Of a DNA stretch of 64,000 nucleotides, positions 46,740 through 56,244 are shown in pieces. How positions within the stretch are numbered: position 1 is the stretch's first letter; each line of letters starts with the position of its first letter. Source of the stretch: Methylotenera mobilis JLW8 (GTDB lineage: Bacteria > Pseudomonadota > Gammaproteobacteria > Burkholderiales > Methylophilaceae); NCBI RefSeq assembly GCF_000023705.1, contig NC_012968.1, positions 2,294,001-2,358,000 on the forward strand, read 5' to 3'. Both the position numbers and the translations under genes were made by a program. The notes under the pieces are model-generated. The model was not told where the DNA came from. It saw nothing but the letters and a program-made list of their open reading frames with translations, and made no database searches.

Positions 46740-48317
46740 TTATAAGGATTTTCTTAAGCTTGCTGGCGCGATATTCATAGACTCACGATACTTGGCAATC
46801 GTGCGCCGCGCGACCACAATACCCTGTTTAGCCAGCAAATCTGTAATCTGATTATCCGAGTATGGCTTCCTTGGATTTTCTTGATCCACCAACTGCTTAA
46901 TCAGGGCGCGAATGGCGGTTGCCGAACAAGTGCCGCCAGCATCGGTCGCCACTGAACTGCCAAAAAAGTACTTAAGTTCAAAAATACCGCGCGGTGTCAG
47001 CATGTATTTATTGGTCGTCACGCGTGAAATTGTTGACTCGTGCAAATCAAGCTCATCGGCAATCTCTCTTAATACTAGCGGGCGCATGGCAACTTCACCA
47101 TACTCCAGAAAGTTGCGCTGTCTATCTACAATCGCCTGCGATACACGCAAAATGGTAGAAAAACGCTGCTGGATATTCTTAATCATCCATTTGGCTTCCT
47201 GCATCTGACTTTGCAGGTACTGACTGGAACTATCACGATTGCGCTTCAAGATACCAGCGTACAGCTGGTTGATCTTCAGTTTAGGAATCACACTGTCATT
47301 TAAGCTGGCAATCCAAATGCCTTTGACCTTTTTCACAATCACTTCATGCTGGATATAGTGCTCTGAACCTATATGGCTAAAAGCACTGCCAGGGCGTGGA
47401 TTTAAACTGGTAATTAGTTGCTGCACCTGCTTTAAGGTAGCCTCATCACAGCCTAGTTCTTTACGCAATTTCACAAAGTCACGCGAGGCTAACACTTGCA
47501 GATGGTGCTTAGCCACCAAATCAGCCATCGCCAAATGCGGTGTAGATTTCGGCAACACCGCAAGCTGCAGTAGCAAGCACTCACTTAAGCTGCGCGCACC
47601 TACGCCTGGTGGATCCAAATGCTGCACATGACGCAACGCTGTTTGCAACTCTATCGCATCTATCTCCAGCTCTTCTGGCATCAGCTCGGCAATTTCCTCC
47701 AGGCTTTGCTCCAAGTAACCATCATCATTAATGCTATCTACTAGCATCAACGCAAGCGATTGATCGCGCTCGGACAAGGGCATCAACTTTAACTGGGACA
47801 GCAAATGCTCACGCAAACTGGTCTGCAAAGTTTCCTGCGGCTTGAAGTCACTGTCATCATCCGCCGGCATGGTGTTTTCATCCCAACGGCTGCCGTTGGA
47901 AAACTCATCAAACTCATCATTAAACTCAGCCGAAAACGTGTCTGCGTAATCTGTGCTTGGCACATCAAAATCAGCCGTATCGGACACATCCGCAACACTT
48001 GCATTTGCAGACTCTGCGCCATTGAACTCACTCGCAGATTCCGCATACTCAGCATCAAAATTTTCAAACTCAGGCTTAGCCTCTGCAGACTCAGGGCTGG
48101 TAGCAGATAAGTCGGCTCCGTCAGCCACCGGCTCTACGGCGTTGCCGTACTCATCCTCGGTGTCGTCACCCCGTTCCAGCAGGGGATTAGTTTGCATCAG
48201 CACATCAATTTCTTGATTCAGCTCCAGCGTTGAAAGTTGCAACAGGCGAATCGCCTGCTGCAACTGCGGCGTCAGCGATAGATTCTGTGAAAACTTTAGT
48301 TGTAACCCTTGCTTCAT
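46740..48317 (-). CDS. rpoN: RNA polymerase sigma-54 factor
   Basis: Alternative sigma factor for -24/-12 promoters such as the one before glnA. The 525 residues have region I ([29 protein letters not shown]), an acidic region II of unusual length (about 50-155, full of Asp, Glu, Ser and Ala), and region III with core binding, helix-turn-helix and the C-terminal RpoN box [10 protein letters not shown]. The region II expansion explains why it is longer than E. coli RpoN (477). Its ATG overlaps the lptB stop by 4 bp. Confidence 0.97.
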   Translation of the reverse strand: MKQGLQLKFSQNLSLTPQLQQAIRLLQLSTLELNQEIDVLMQTNPLLERGDDTEDEYGNAVEPVADGADLSATSPESAEAKPEFENFDAEYAESASEFNGAESANASVADVSDTADFDVPSTDYADTFSAEFNDEFDEFSNGSRWDENTMPADDDSDFKPQETLQTSLREHLLSQLKLMPLSERDQSLALMLVDSINDDGYLEQSLEEIAELMPEELEIDAIELQTALRHVQHLDPPGVGARSLSECLLLQLAVLPKSTPHLAMADLVAKHHLQVLASRDFVKLRKELGCDEATLKQVQQLITSLNPRPGSAFSHIGSEHYIQHEVIVKKVKGIWIASLNDSVIPKLKINQLYAGILKRNRDSSSQYLQSQMQEAKWMIKNIQQRFSTILRVSQAIVDRQRNFLEYGEVAMRPLVLREIADELDLHESTISRVTTNKYMLTPRGIFELKYFFGSSVATDAGGTCSATAIRALIKQLVDQENPRKPYSDNQITDLLAKQGIVVARRTIAKYRESMNIAPASLRKSL

Positions 48318-49036
48318 AGGCGGAAATCTTTACCCAAATACACTTCACGTACGCTTTCATTGGCCACAATCTCACTTGGCACGCCTGAAGCAAACACATG
48401 GCCTTGATTCACAATATAAGCACGGTCGCAAATACCCAAAGTTTCACGCACGTTATGATCAGTAATCAGCACGCCAATATTGCGCGCACTTAAGAAGCGG
48501 ATAATTTGCTGGATATCAATCACCGCAATCGGATCAATGCCAGCAAACGGCTCATCTAACAAAATAAAACTGGGGTCTGATGCCAAACAGCGTGCAATTT
48601 CTACACGGCGGCGCTCGCCACCAGACAGACTCACCGCGGCACTATCGCGGATATGCGTGATGTGCAACTCTTCCAGCAGCGATTCCAAACGGGCTGACAT
48701 TTCGTCTTCAGGAATGTCCTGCAACTGCAGGATAGCGAGAATGTTTTCAGACACCGTCAATTTACGGAAAATGGAGGCTTCCTGCGGCAAATAGGACAAA
48801 CCCATCCTAGCACGCATATGAATCGGCAAATGACTGAGCTCCGTGCCATCCAAGGCAATCCTACCGGCGTCCAGCGCCACCAAACCCACTATCATATAAA
48901 AACTGGTGGTTTTACCCGCGCCATTCGGGCCAAGCAGCCCGACCACCTCACCACTTTTAATCGTTAACGAGATGTCCTGCACTACCGTACGGGCACCGTA
49001 GGATTTACGCAAACTTTCTACAGTTAATTCGCTCAT
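48314..49036 (-). CDS. lptB: LPS export ABC transporter ATPase LptB
   Basis: Cytoplasmic ATPase that drives extraction of lipopolysaccharide from the inner membrane with LptFG and LptC. It is 240 residues, with Walker [15 protein letters not shown]-loop [14 protein letters not shown], signature [16 protein letters not shown], Walker [14 protein letters not shown] and the switch His in ITDHNVRET. The IDPIAV pattern is characteristic of LptB. It is part of kdsD-kdsC-lptC-lptA-lptB-rpoN. Confidence 0.97.
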   Translation of the reverse strand: MSELTVESLRKSYGARTVVQDISLTIKSGEVVGLLGPNGAGKTTSFYMIVGLVALDAGRIALDGTELSHLPIHMRARMGLSYLPQEASIFRKLTVSENILAILQLQDIPEDEMSARLESLLEELHITHIRDSAAVSLSGGERRRVEIARCLASDPSFILLDEPFAGIDPIAVIDIQQIIRFLSARNIGVLITDHNVRETLGICDRAYIVNQGHVFASGVPSEIVANESVREVYLGKDFRL

Positions 49037-49044
49037 CTTTGTTC

Positions 49045-49068
49045 ACTTATCATGGTTTACTTATCATG
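49045..49068. repeat. Exact direct repeat in the lptA-lptB spacer
   Basis: ACTTATCATG occurs at 49045-49054 and 49059-49068, a 14-bp period, just before the lptB start. Confidence 0.75.
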
Positions 49069-49085
49069 CAATTATCGCTTCAACA

Positions 49086-49766
49086 CTATTGTGCAGTACC
49101 GGCATTTCTACTGACTTCCAAAGTACGGCTGAACCTTGTGTCTTTCACCGTAGGGATTGGGCCAGTAGAGGTCTCAGGCTTAGGTTTGTTGGCAGGCTCC
49201 GCCGGCTTAATTTCCACTGGTGCTTTTTTGTTTTTAGGTTGAATCACCGCACGCACACGTCCGGAGCCTGACGTTGCAGATTGAGAGTTGCCGCCAATCA
49301 CCTCGGCATACTCGGCATTAGCGTCATACATAATGTAATCGCCATGCACCACATCTTCACCACGCTTTACCCACGCTTTGGTATAAAGCTGCACCTTATC
49401 CATACGCCCGTCATACTCAATGCGCTGCGCGCTGCCTTGAATATACTCGCTCTTACCTTCCAGCTTTTGCTTAAAGGTAGTCGGGTTACCTAAAGATGTA
49501 CTGTGCTGAAAACCTTCCTTATCTTCACGTACGATTAATTTATCCGCACGTATTTCCAAAGTACCTTGGGTCAGAATCACGTTACCGCTGTAGGTACTGA
49601 TTTGTTTAGCGTCATCGACCTTCATCGTATCCGCCTCTAAATCAATTGGCTTATCACGGTCTGCCGCCTCCGCCCATGCACGGCCAGCCACACCCAACAA
49701 CAAGCCCCCACAGAGCAGCAAGCTGGATAATGTATTGATGTTAATCATAAAAAGCTGCCTATTCAT
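49086..49766 (-). CDS. lptA: LPS transport periplasmic protein LptA
   Basis: Forms the periplasmic bridge that carries lipopolysaccharide to LptDE. I place the start at the ATG at 49766, overlapping lptC by 8 bp; an earlier in-frame start would overlap more and a later ATG at 49748 is possible. The 226-residue product has a signal sequence ending GRAWAEAA and the OstA-type beta-jellyroll (DKPIDLEADTMKVDDAKQISTYSGNV, GNPTTFKQ). After about residue 160 comes a Lys/Pro/Glu-rich tail that is longer than in E. coli LptA. Confidence 0.93.
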   Translation of the reverse strand: MNRQLFMININTLSSLLLCGGLLLGVAGRAWAEAADRDKPIDLEADTMKVDDAKQISTYSGNVILTQGTLEIRADKLIVREDKEGFQHSTSLGNPTTFKQKLEGKSEYIQGSAQRIEYDGRMDKVQLYTKAWVKRGEDVVHGDYIMYDANAEYAEVIGGNSQSATSGSGRVRAVIQPKNKKAPVEIKPAEPANKPKPETSTGPIPTVKDTRFSRTLEVSRNAGTAQ

Positions 49767-50478
49767 AGCGTCTCCGAATGCGCGCATGGTTATCTGGTTT
49801 ATCTTTTGGTTTGTCTTGCTGAGCGACCGCTACTGGCTTTTTAGCCTTAGCCTGTGGACGACTCTTGGTGTTTGGTGTATTTGTTTTTTTTGCCTTAGCG
49901 GCGGGCGGATCGTAATGCGCGCGCACTTTATGCAGCAAAGTAACGGTTTGCTGCTTCTGCTCATAAATCATCCCTGTTGCATGCACCACGGTGCCAGGCG
50001 CCTGCTTAATGACCACCGGCCTATCGGTGGTTGCATATTCTTGGTTCGGTAAAATTCTGAGGGCATCAGTTTCTATCGTCATTACACCCTTTTCAGCATA
50101 AGCTTCCCGCAGCACCACTACATTACCCAACACATCAACCTGCTCGCCATCGCTAGAAACATTACCAGTGTCACCTTCCAGTCTGGTGTAAGGCTTATCT
50201 TTGGCAAACCTGGTAAAGCGCGGCTTAACCAAATCGGTCGAGTCTTTATCCGGGAAGTGCTTCATTTCCTGCGCCGCCAATTTATAACGTAGCGCACCAC
50301 TTGCATCGGTTTGCGTGGTCTCAAAATTATGCATCATGTAATCAGGATCATGACGACTGCTGCCATCCAGTTTAGGCGCCAGAGGCTGCACAGACTTATT
50401 AATCCAAAATGTAAGCAAAGCCAGCAATAACAGCAGAGCCAATGGAAAAATAATCGCAGATTTTGTACTAAGCTGCAT
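49759..50478 (-). CDS. lptC: LPS export protein LptC with basic C-terminal tail
   Basis: Bitopic inner-membrane protein that passes lipopolysaccharide from LptB2FG to LptA. The 239 residues have one membrane helix (about 9-27), DPDYMMHNFETTQTDASGALRY, then the LptC jellyroll (YTRLEGDTGNVSSDGEQVDVLGNV). E. coli LptC is 191 residues; here about 45 extra residues at the end are rich in Lys, Pro, Gln and Asn and end in Arg-rich RIRRRYE. The tail would lie in the periplasm. kdsC precedes it by 68 bp. Confidence 0.93.
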   Translation of the reverse strand: MQLSTKSAIIFPLALLLLLALLTFWINKSVQPLAPKLDGSSRHDPDYMMHNFETTQTDASGALRYKLAAQEMKHFPDKDSTDLVKPRFTRFAKDKPYTRLEGDTGNVSSDGEQVDVLGNVVVLREAYAEKGVMTIETDALRILPNQEYATTDRPVVIKQAPGTVVHATGMIYEQKQQTVTLLHKVRAHYDPPAAKAKKTNTPNTKSRPQAKAKKPVAVAQQDKPKDKPDNHARIRRRYE

Positions 50479-50546
50479 ACTTAAACACCCGCGCTTTTTA
50501 AGCCAGATTGCATTAACCGTTTACCCATACTGGTAGCATTTTTCAC

Positions 50547-51107
50547 TTAGTTGGCAATGCTAGCTTGCGTTAAAAATTGAGCCATCTGCCCATCAAATGT
50601 ATCTTGTGCTTGCATAATCAACTCACACACTTCGCGTACGGCACCGCGGCCACCCTTTTTATGGGTGACATAATGTGCGTGTTTGAGTAGCAAGTCTGGA
50701 GAATCAGGCACCGCAATCGCCAAACCACAGCGCAGCATAGGCGGTAAATCAACCACGTCATCACCCATAAACGCACATTGTTCAGGGGTCAACGCTGTAC
50801 GCTGCATCAAGTCCTGCAAGGCAGCAAGCTTATCTTCTGCACCCTGATAAAAATGTACCACGCCAGTGCTTTCCGCACGCTTTTTAACCACGTTGGAGGT
50901 GCGCCCGGTAATAATAGCCACGTTAACACCCGAGGCCTTCAATAGCTTCATGCCCAAGCCGTCGTGCGCATGAAACGTCTTATACTCCTGGCCGTCATCA
51001 CCTATGGTCAAACCGCCATCCGTCATCACGCCATCAACATCCAGCACTAGCATACGAATGCTTTTTAGACGCTGCGTTAAGCCTAAACCATTGTCTGTAC
51101 CGCTCAC
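50547..51107 (-). CDS. kdsC: 3-deoxy-D-manno-octulosonate 8-phosphate phosphatase
   Basis: Removes phosphate from KDO 8-phosphate to give KDO for the LPS inner core. The 186-residue C0-type HAD protein has DVDGVMTDGGLTIGDDGQEYKTFHAHDGLGMKLL (split here as motif I DVDGVMTDG and the HDGLG loop), ITGRTSNVV and the motif IV region GDDVVDLPPM. It begins directly after the kdsD stop, with no gap. Confidence 0.97.
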   Translation of the reverse strand: MSGTDNGLGLTQRLKSIRMLVLDVDGVMTDGGLTIGDDGQEYKTFHAHDGLGMKLLKASGVNVAIITGRTSNVVKKRAESTGVVHFYQGAEDKLAALQDLMQRTALTPEQCAFMGDDVVDLPPMLRCGLAIAVPDSPDLLLKHAHYVTHKKGGRGAVREVCELIMQAQDTFDGQMAQFLTQASIAN

Positions 51108-52133
51108 CTAAACCACCTTTGCCAATAAGAGATCATGCATATTTAATGCACCGACTAAACGCCCAGCGTCGTCCACTACTAGCAGACCATTGATTTTGCG
51201 TTGCTCCATAATCTCCACCGCGGCAATCGCCAGCTGGTCTTGATGGATGGTACTAGGGTTCACATGCATCACATCCAGAATTTTGGCGGTCATCACGTTC
51301 ACGTTCTGTTCAAAAGCGCGTCGTAAATCACCATCGGTAAAAATACCGACAGGCTCGTGCTTAGCATTCACCACCGCGGTCAAACCCAGCCCTTTGCGTG
51401 ACATTTCAAGCAAAGCTTCAGCCAGCCCGGCCTGCTCGGACACGTGCGGCACACCCGCATCAGTGCGCATCACATCACTCACGTGCACCAACAAACGGCG
51501 CCCTAAGCTGCCACCCGGGTGCGACCTGGCAAAATCCTCTGCGGTAAAATCACGCAAATCCAGCACACACAGCGCCAGAGCATCTCCCAGCGCCAGCGCC
51601 ACCGTGGTACTAGAAGTAGGCGCCAAGCCAAGTGGGCAAGCCTCACGGCTCACATGCGCGCTTAAATGAATATTTGCAGCCTTGGCCAAACTGGAAGCGT
51701 CATTGCCGGTAATGGCAATAATACTGGCACCTAGACGCGTCAATGGCGGCACGATTGCCAACACCTCATCACTCTCACCGGAGTTAGAGAGCGCAATCAC
51801 CACATCGCCCGCAGTAATCATCCCCAAGTCACCATGGCTCGCTTCGGCTGGGTGCATAAAAAAAGCTGGCGTTCCCGTGCTGGCCAGAGTGGACGCAATT
51901 TTGCCGCCGATATGACCAGATTTCCCCATACCGGTAACAACCACACGCCCTTTGCACTGCAAAATCAGCGAGACCGCTTCACTGAAGCGGTGATCTAAAC
52001 GCTGTGCTAGCGCATCTATTTCGCTAGACTCCAGCTGCAGAACCTCTTTTGCCAACGCAAGCGTTTGCGCTTGCTCACCCAATGGCGATGCGCTAGCGGC
52101 ATTTGATTTTTTAATCTGCGATGACGACACCAT
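51108..52133 (-). CDS. kdsD: D-arabinose 5-phosphate isomerase
   Basis: Interconverts ribulose 5-phosphate and arabinose 5-phosphate, the first step of KDO synthesis. The 341 residues comprise an SIS sugar-isomerase domain (about 40-190: VVTGMGKSGHIGGKIASTLASTGTP, ALSNSGESDEV, PTSSTTVALALGDALA) and two CBS domains (about 215-335), the KdsD/KpsF layout. It is the first gene of the kdsD-kdsC-lptCAB-rpoN run. Confidence 0.96.
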   Translation of the reverse strand: MVSSSQIKKSNAASASPLGEQAQTLALAKEVLQLESSEIDALAQRLDHRFSEAVSLILQCKGRVVVTGMGKSGHIGGKIASTLASTGTPAFFMHPAEASHGDLGMITAGDVVIALSNSGESDEVLAIVPPLTRLGASIIAITGNDASSLAKAANIHLSAHVSREACPLGLAPTSSTTVALALGDALALCVLDLRDFTAEDFARSHPGGSLGRRLLVHVSDVMRTDAGVPHVSEQAGLAEALLEMSRKGLGLTAVVNAKHEPVGIFTDGDLRRAFEQNVNVMTAKILDVMHVNPSTIHQDQLAIAAVEIMEQRKINGLLVVDDAGRLVGALNMHDLLLAKVV

Positions 52134-52243
52134 AACTTTTATCTACGCTTAAAACTTTAAGTGACTAGTATAAAAGGGAATGCTTTGGTGATAAAGCATA
52201 ATGCATGCTTAACTCAGTAAATTTTCCAAAAATATTCCGTCAC

Positions 52244-52260
52244 GGGCATAGTTTTTGCTA
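52244..52260 (+). promoter_or_regulatory. Weak sigma-54-like sequence before the CPA2 antiporter gene
   Basis: GGGCATAGTTTTTGCTA has GG and GC with ten bases between and a good -12 half. It lies about 130 bp before the antiporter ATG. No NtrC box is seen beside it. Confidence 0.25.
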
Positions 52261-52388
52261 TTACTCTGCGCTTTTTACAAAAGTTACGTAAAATCGACTA
52301 AGATACTCCAAGTTTTGGATGTGCTTTGTGAAACTATAGATAACCATAAAAACTTAATAATAAAAAACAGCTGCTTATAAAGACAATT

Positions 52389-54374
52389 ATGTCAGGTACA
52401 CTTCCACTCATTCTCATCTTGCTCATCAGCTCAGTTCTGGCTGTTGCGCTTTTCCGTAAGTTACAACTCCCTGCCATGCTAGCTTACTTCTTGGTTGGCT
52501 TAGCACTCGGACCACACACCTTTGGCGTACTACCGGACGACGAAGCCAGCCGCGAATTTGCCGAGTTCGGCATCGTGTTTCTGATGTTTAGCATCGGCTT
52601 AGAGTTCAGCCTGCCGCAACTGTATGCCATGCGCAGAAAAGTGCTGGGGCTAGGTGGTGCGCAGGTATTTATCACGCTAGCACTCACCATGTGCATTGCC
52701 AAACTAGCCGGGGTTAACTGGGCCGCAGCATTTGTGATTGGCGCAGCGCTGACCATGTCATCCACCGCTATTGTGTCAAAAATTCTGGCTGAGCGCATAG
52801 ACCTAAACTCTAGACACGGACGCCTGAGCATAGGCGTGCTGCTGTTTCAAGACATTATCGTCGTCCCTGTGTTAGTGCTGATCCCCGCGCTAGGCAAAGC
52901 CAATGCCAACATCTTTGACGTGCTAGGGCTAGCCACGCTTAAAGCCATAGGCATGCTGCTGTTTTTGTTTACCGTAGGCAAATGGCTAGTAAACCCTCTA
53001 TTCAACCTAGTTGCCAGCCAGCGCTCACGCGAATTATTCGTCATGAATGTACTGATGGTAACGCTACTGGTTGCCTTTGCCACCAAAACCGCCGGCTTGT
53101 CTTACGCACTGGGTGCTTTTGTCGCTGGCATGCTGATTTCTGAAACCAAATATCGCTATCAGGTTGAGTCTGACATTGCGCCGTTCCGCGACATTCTGCT
53201 TGGGCTATTTTTTATCAGCGTGGGCATGCTGCTCAATATCGCAGAGATATTCAACAACATAGGCGTAATCTTACTCACGCTACTGGGCTTCATCCTACTA
53301 AAAGCCGTTATCGTGACAGCGGTGGTGCGTTTCGTGAAATACGAAATCGGCGTCGCCATACGTACCGGCATTATTCTGGCGCAAGCAGGCGAGTTCGGCT
53401 TCGTGATTTTAGCGCTGGGCGCAGAGCAAAAACTGATTGCCGGCCCTACCCTGCAAGTGGTACTCGCGGCAGCACTGCTGTCCATGGTGATTGCGCCGTT
53501 CTTGATTCAATATAACGGCCGCATTGCCCGACGCCTAGCGCGTAGCTACACCCGCAACAGCAGCCAAATCATTGAAGAAATTGATGAAGGCAGCAAGCAT
53601 TTGAATAATCACGTAGTCATTTGCGGTTATGGCCGTAGCGGACAGTATCTTGGTCGCTTTCTGAAAGAAGAAAACATTCCTTACGTGGCATTGGATATTG
53701 ACCCATCCCGCGTACTAGAAGCCTCCGCAGCAGGCGAGAATGTGATGTTTGGCGACGCGGCCAGACGGGTAGTACTGGAAGCAGCAGGTGCCGCCAGAGC
53801 CAAAGCGCTGATTATCAGTTACGCCGACAACCGCGCTGCTATGAAAATTCTGCATATCGCGCAGGAAAGCTACCCACAACTACCAGTCATCGTGCGCACC
53901 GTAGACGATAGCAATATGGAGGCATTGCGTGAAGCTGGCGCTACAGAAGTGGTACCGGAGATCCTGGAAGGCAGCCTAATGCTGGCATCTCATGCGTTAA
54001 TGCTACTGGGCGTGCCGCTCAACCGCGTAGTGAAGCGCATCAGAATCTTTCGTGAAGAGCGCTACAGCATGTTTAAAGGCTATTTCCGCGGCATTTCAGA
54101 CACTGAGAACGAGGAAATCGCCAAACAGGAAGTGCGCTTGCACTCAGTGATTATCACAACCGGCGCTTATGCCATCGGCCGCTGCCTCAACGACATGCAA
54201 CTTGACAGTTTTGAGGTCTCAATTAAAAACATTCGACGCCCACATGCCAACAGCGCACATATGTCTAACGAAAGCCTGCTGGCTGAAGGCGACGTAGTCG
54301 TATTGCTCGGTCAGCCTGCCGGCTTGGCCAATGCAGAAAACGCGCTACTGATGGGACGCGTGGCTAATAAGTAA
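52389..54374 (+). CDS. CPA2 monovalent cation:proton antiporter with TrkA domains (Kef/YbaL type)
   Basis: A 661-residue inner-membrane protein for K+ or Na+ exchange with protons. The first 390 residues form about 12 helices of the Na/H-exchanger fold (LPAMLAYFLVGLALGPHTFGVLP, LFQDIIVVPVLVLIPALG with the Gln-Asp pair). Then comes a TrkA-N/RCK NAD-binding domain (HVVICGYGRSGQYLGRFL) and a TrkA-C domain. This matches Kef-like channels/antiporters; the lack of a kefF/kefG partner nearby argues for the YbaL-like subgroup. It is divergent from kdsD, with thiO following after 24 bp. Confidence 0.92.
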   Translation: MSGTLPLILILLISSVLAVALFRKLQLPAMLAYFLVGLALGPHTFGVLPDDEASREFAEFGIVFLMFSIGLEFSLPQLYAMRRKVLGLGGAQVFITLALTMCIAKLAGVNWAAAFVIGAALTMSSTAIVSKILAERIDLNSRHGRLSIGVLLFQDIIVVPVLVLIPALGKANANIFDVLGLATLKAIGMLLFLFTVGKWLVNPLFNLVASQRSRELFVMNVLMVTLLVAFATKTAGLSYALGAFVAGMLISETKYRYQVESDIAPFRDILLGLFFISVGMLLNIAEIFNNIGVILLTLLGFILLKAVIVTAVVRFVKYEIGVAIRTGIILAQAGEFGFVILALGAEQKLIAGPTLQVVLAAALLSMVIAPFLIQYNGRIARRLARSYTRNSSQIIEEIDEGSKHLNNHVVICGYGRSGQYLGRFLKEENIPYVALDIDPSRVLEASAAGENVMFGDAARRVVLEAAGAARAKALIISYADNRAAMKILHIAQESYPQLPVIVRTVDDSNMEALREAGATEVVPEILEGSLMLASHALMLLGVPLNRVVKRIRIFREERYSMFKGYFRGISDTENEEIAKQEVRLHSVIITTGAYAIGRCLNDMQLDSFEVSIKNIRRPHANSAHMSNESLLAEGDVVVLLGQPAGLANAENALLMGRVANK

Positions 54375-54398
54375 AAGTTTATATAAGTAGAGTATCTA

Positions 54399-55484
54399 AT
54401 GGCTAAACCACACACCATGATCATAGGCGGCGGCATTGTAGGCTGCATGACCGCAATGGAGTTAATTCACAAAGGCCACCGCGTTACCATTGTGGAACGC
54501 AATCAAATCGCCAGTCAAACCTCAGGCGAATCATCCTGGGCTGGCGGCGGCATTATTTTCCCGCTGCTGCCATGGCAATACTCCGAGCCGGTTAATGCCT
54601 TGACCAAGCACAGCGCTGACTTCTATCGCACACTATCTCAGCAGCTAGCGCAAGAAACTGGCCTGCCGACTGATTTTGTACAGTCAGGCTTTTTACTACT
54701 GCCAAAATTTGATATCGACGCTGCACAAAGCTGGTGTGTGCGCAACGAAGTCAGCGTGCAACCGGTCAAAGCCAGCGCTTTTGGCGTGCAGTCTAGCGAA
54801 GGTGAAAATGCGCTGTGGCTGCCCACCGTGTGCCAAATACGCCCACCGTATTTAATGCAGGCTCTGCGCAAATGGCTGGAGCAACACCAGGTCACCATGC
54901 TGGAGCACACACAGTTGCTGCCACTGGAAGAAACGCAGCAGCTCAATGAGTGGCAAACCACGAGTGGAGAGAAACTAAGCGCCGATCAATTTGTGGTCAC
55001 TTCAGGCGCTTGGAGCTTTGACCTATTAAAAGCCACCAGCGCCAAACTGAATATCAAGCCGATGCGTGGGCAGATTCTGCTCTACCAGCCACAACAGAAT
55101 CTTGAGCAAATGGTCTACAAAGAAGGTTTTTATATGATTCCTCGCCTAGATGGCTACCTGCTAGCAGGCAGCACGCTGGAAGATGTAGGATTTGATAATG
55201 GCGTAACTGAAGCGGTGCGTGAAGAGCTGCGCATGAAAGCAGAGGCAATTATGCCCGAGCTAAAAGGGCAAGCTATTATTAAACACTGGAGCGGATTGCG
55301 CCCTGGCACCCCTGAAAACCTGCCAACCATTGGTGCACACCCTACAATCAAAAATCTGTACTTAAATACAGGTCACTTCAGGTATGGACTCACCATGGCC
55401 CCCGCCAGCGCCAAACTAATCGCAGCCATTATCTCTGGAGAGTCGCCCACACTAGATGCCTCACCTTATGCCTGTGCGCATTAG
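54399..55484 (+). CDS. thiO: FAD-dependent glycine oxidase-like protein (ThiO)
   Basis: A 361-residue DAO-family flavoenzyme. The Rossmann motif is IIGGGIVGCMTAMELIHKGHRVTIVERN at the start (FAD-binding GGGIVG, Glu in VERN). Later features are SWAGGGIIFPLLPWQY, SGAWSFDLL, PMRGQILLY, GLRPGTPENLPTIG and the final GHFRYGLTMAP. This is the glycine oxidase/ThiO pattern, which yields iminoglycine for the thiazole of thiamine, but D-amino-acid dehydrogenases are close relatives. No other thiamine gene is near, so the role is inferred. Confidence 0.8.
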   Translation: MAKPHTMIIGGGIVGCMTAMELIHKGHRVTIVERNQIASQTSGESSWAGGGIIFPLLPWQYSEPVNALTKHSADFYRTLSQQLAQETGLPTDFVQSGFLLLPKFDIDAAQSWCVRNEVSVQPVKASAFGVQSSEGENALWLPTVCQIRPPYLMQALRKWLEQHQVTMLEHTQLLPLEETQQLNEWQTTSGEKLSADQFVVTSGAWSFDLLKATSAKLNIKPMRGQILLYQPQQNLEQMVYKEGFYMIPRLDGYLLAGSTLEDVGFDNGVTEAVREELRMKAEAIMPELKGQAIIKHWSGLRPGTPENLPTIGAHPTIKNLYLNTGHFRYGLTMAPASAKLIAAIISGESPTLDASPYACAH

Positions 55485-55676
55485 CTTTGCACACACACCT
55501 GTGTGTACTAGCGCGCTGACATCATCAAAATTAACGCCAACCCATTCAATACGGTGGGATTCTTTCGTTATTTAGGCAGAATTTACCTATACGTAGATTT
55601 TAAGCATTGGTAAAATAACACTCCATCACTCATTGCTTTTTGTTTACGAAAAGCCGCTAGTAAACTAGGACAGAAC

Positions 55677-56240
55677 ATGCTGCTAATGATCGACAACTAT
55701 GACTCTTTCACCTACAACTTGGTGCAATACCTTGGTGAACTCGGCCAAGAAGTTTTGGTGTACCGCAATGATGAAATTGATTTAGCCAAAGTTGCAGAGC
55801 TAAAGCCTGATCACATCGTGGTTTCACCTGGACCTTGCACCCCGAATGAGGCCGGCATTAGCGTACCTTTGATTAAAGAATTTGCCGGCAAAATCCCGTT
55901 ACTAGGGGTTTGCTTGGGTCATCAAAGTATTGGTCAAGCCTTCGGCGGCAACATCATTCACGCTAAGCAGTTAATGCACGGCAAAACTTCGCTGATTCAC
56001 CATAAAAACATCGGCGTGTTTAAAGACTTGCCTAACCCTTACACAGCTACGCGTTACCACTCATTAGTGATTGAAAAAGAAACCTTACCGGACTGCCTGG
56101 AAATTACCGCCTGGACCGATGACGGCGAAATCATGGGTGTACGCCATAAAACATTAGCCGTTGAAGGGGTGCAGTTCCATCCTGAATCCATCCTGACCGA
56201 ACATGGACATGCGCTTTTGAATAACTTTTTGAAAGCTTAA
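55677..56240 (+). CDS. trpG: Anthranilate synthase glutamine amidotransferase component
   Basis: Releases ammonia from glutamine for anthranilate synthesis; the same subunit often serves p-aminobenzoate synthesis (PabA). The 187 residues have [19 protein letters not shown], the oxyanion strand [13 protein letters not shown], the nucleophile Cys79 in LLGVCLGHQ, and the His/Glu pair in [13 protein letters not shown]. trpE is not in the window; upstream is thiO after 192 bp. trpD follows after 4 bp. Confidence 0.96.
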   Translation: MLLMIDNYDSFTYNLVQYLGELGQEVLVYRNDEIDLAKVAELKPDHIVVSPGPCTPNEAGISVPLIKEFAGKIPLLGVCLGHQSIGQAFGGNIIHAKQLMHGKTSLIHHKNIGVFKDLPNPYTATRYHSLVIEKETLPDCLEITAWTDDGEIMGVRHKTLAVEGVQFHPESILTEHGHALLNNFLKA

Positions 56241-56244
56241 GCCC

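Noticed and set aside
52244-52260. Sigma-54-like sequence before the CPA2 antiporter gene as a finding
   Set aside because: Spacing is right, but the -24 half is weak, there is no activator box nearby, and the distance to the gene is long. Listed at low confidence only.
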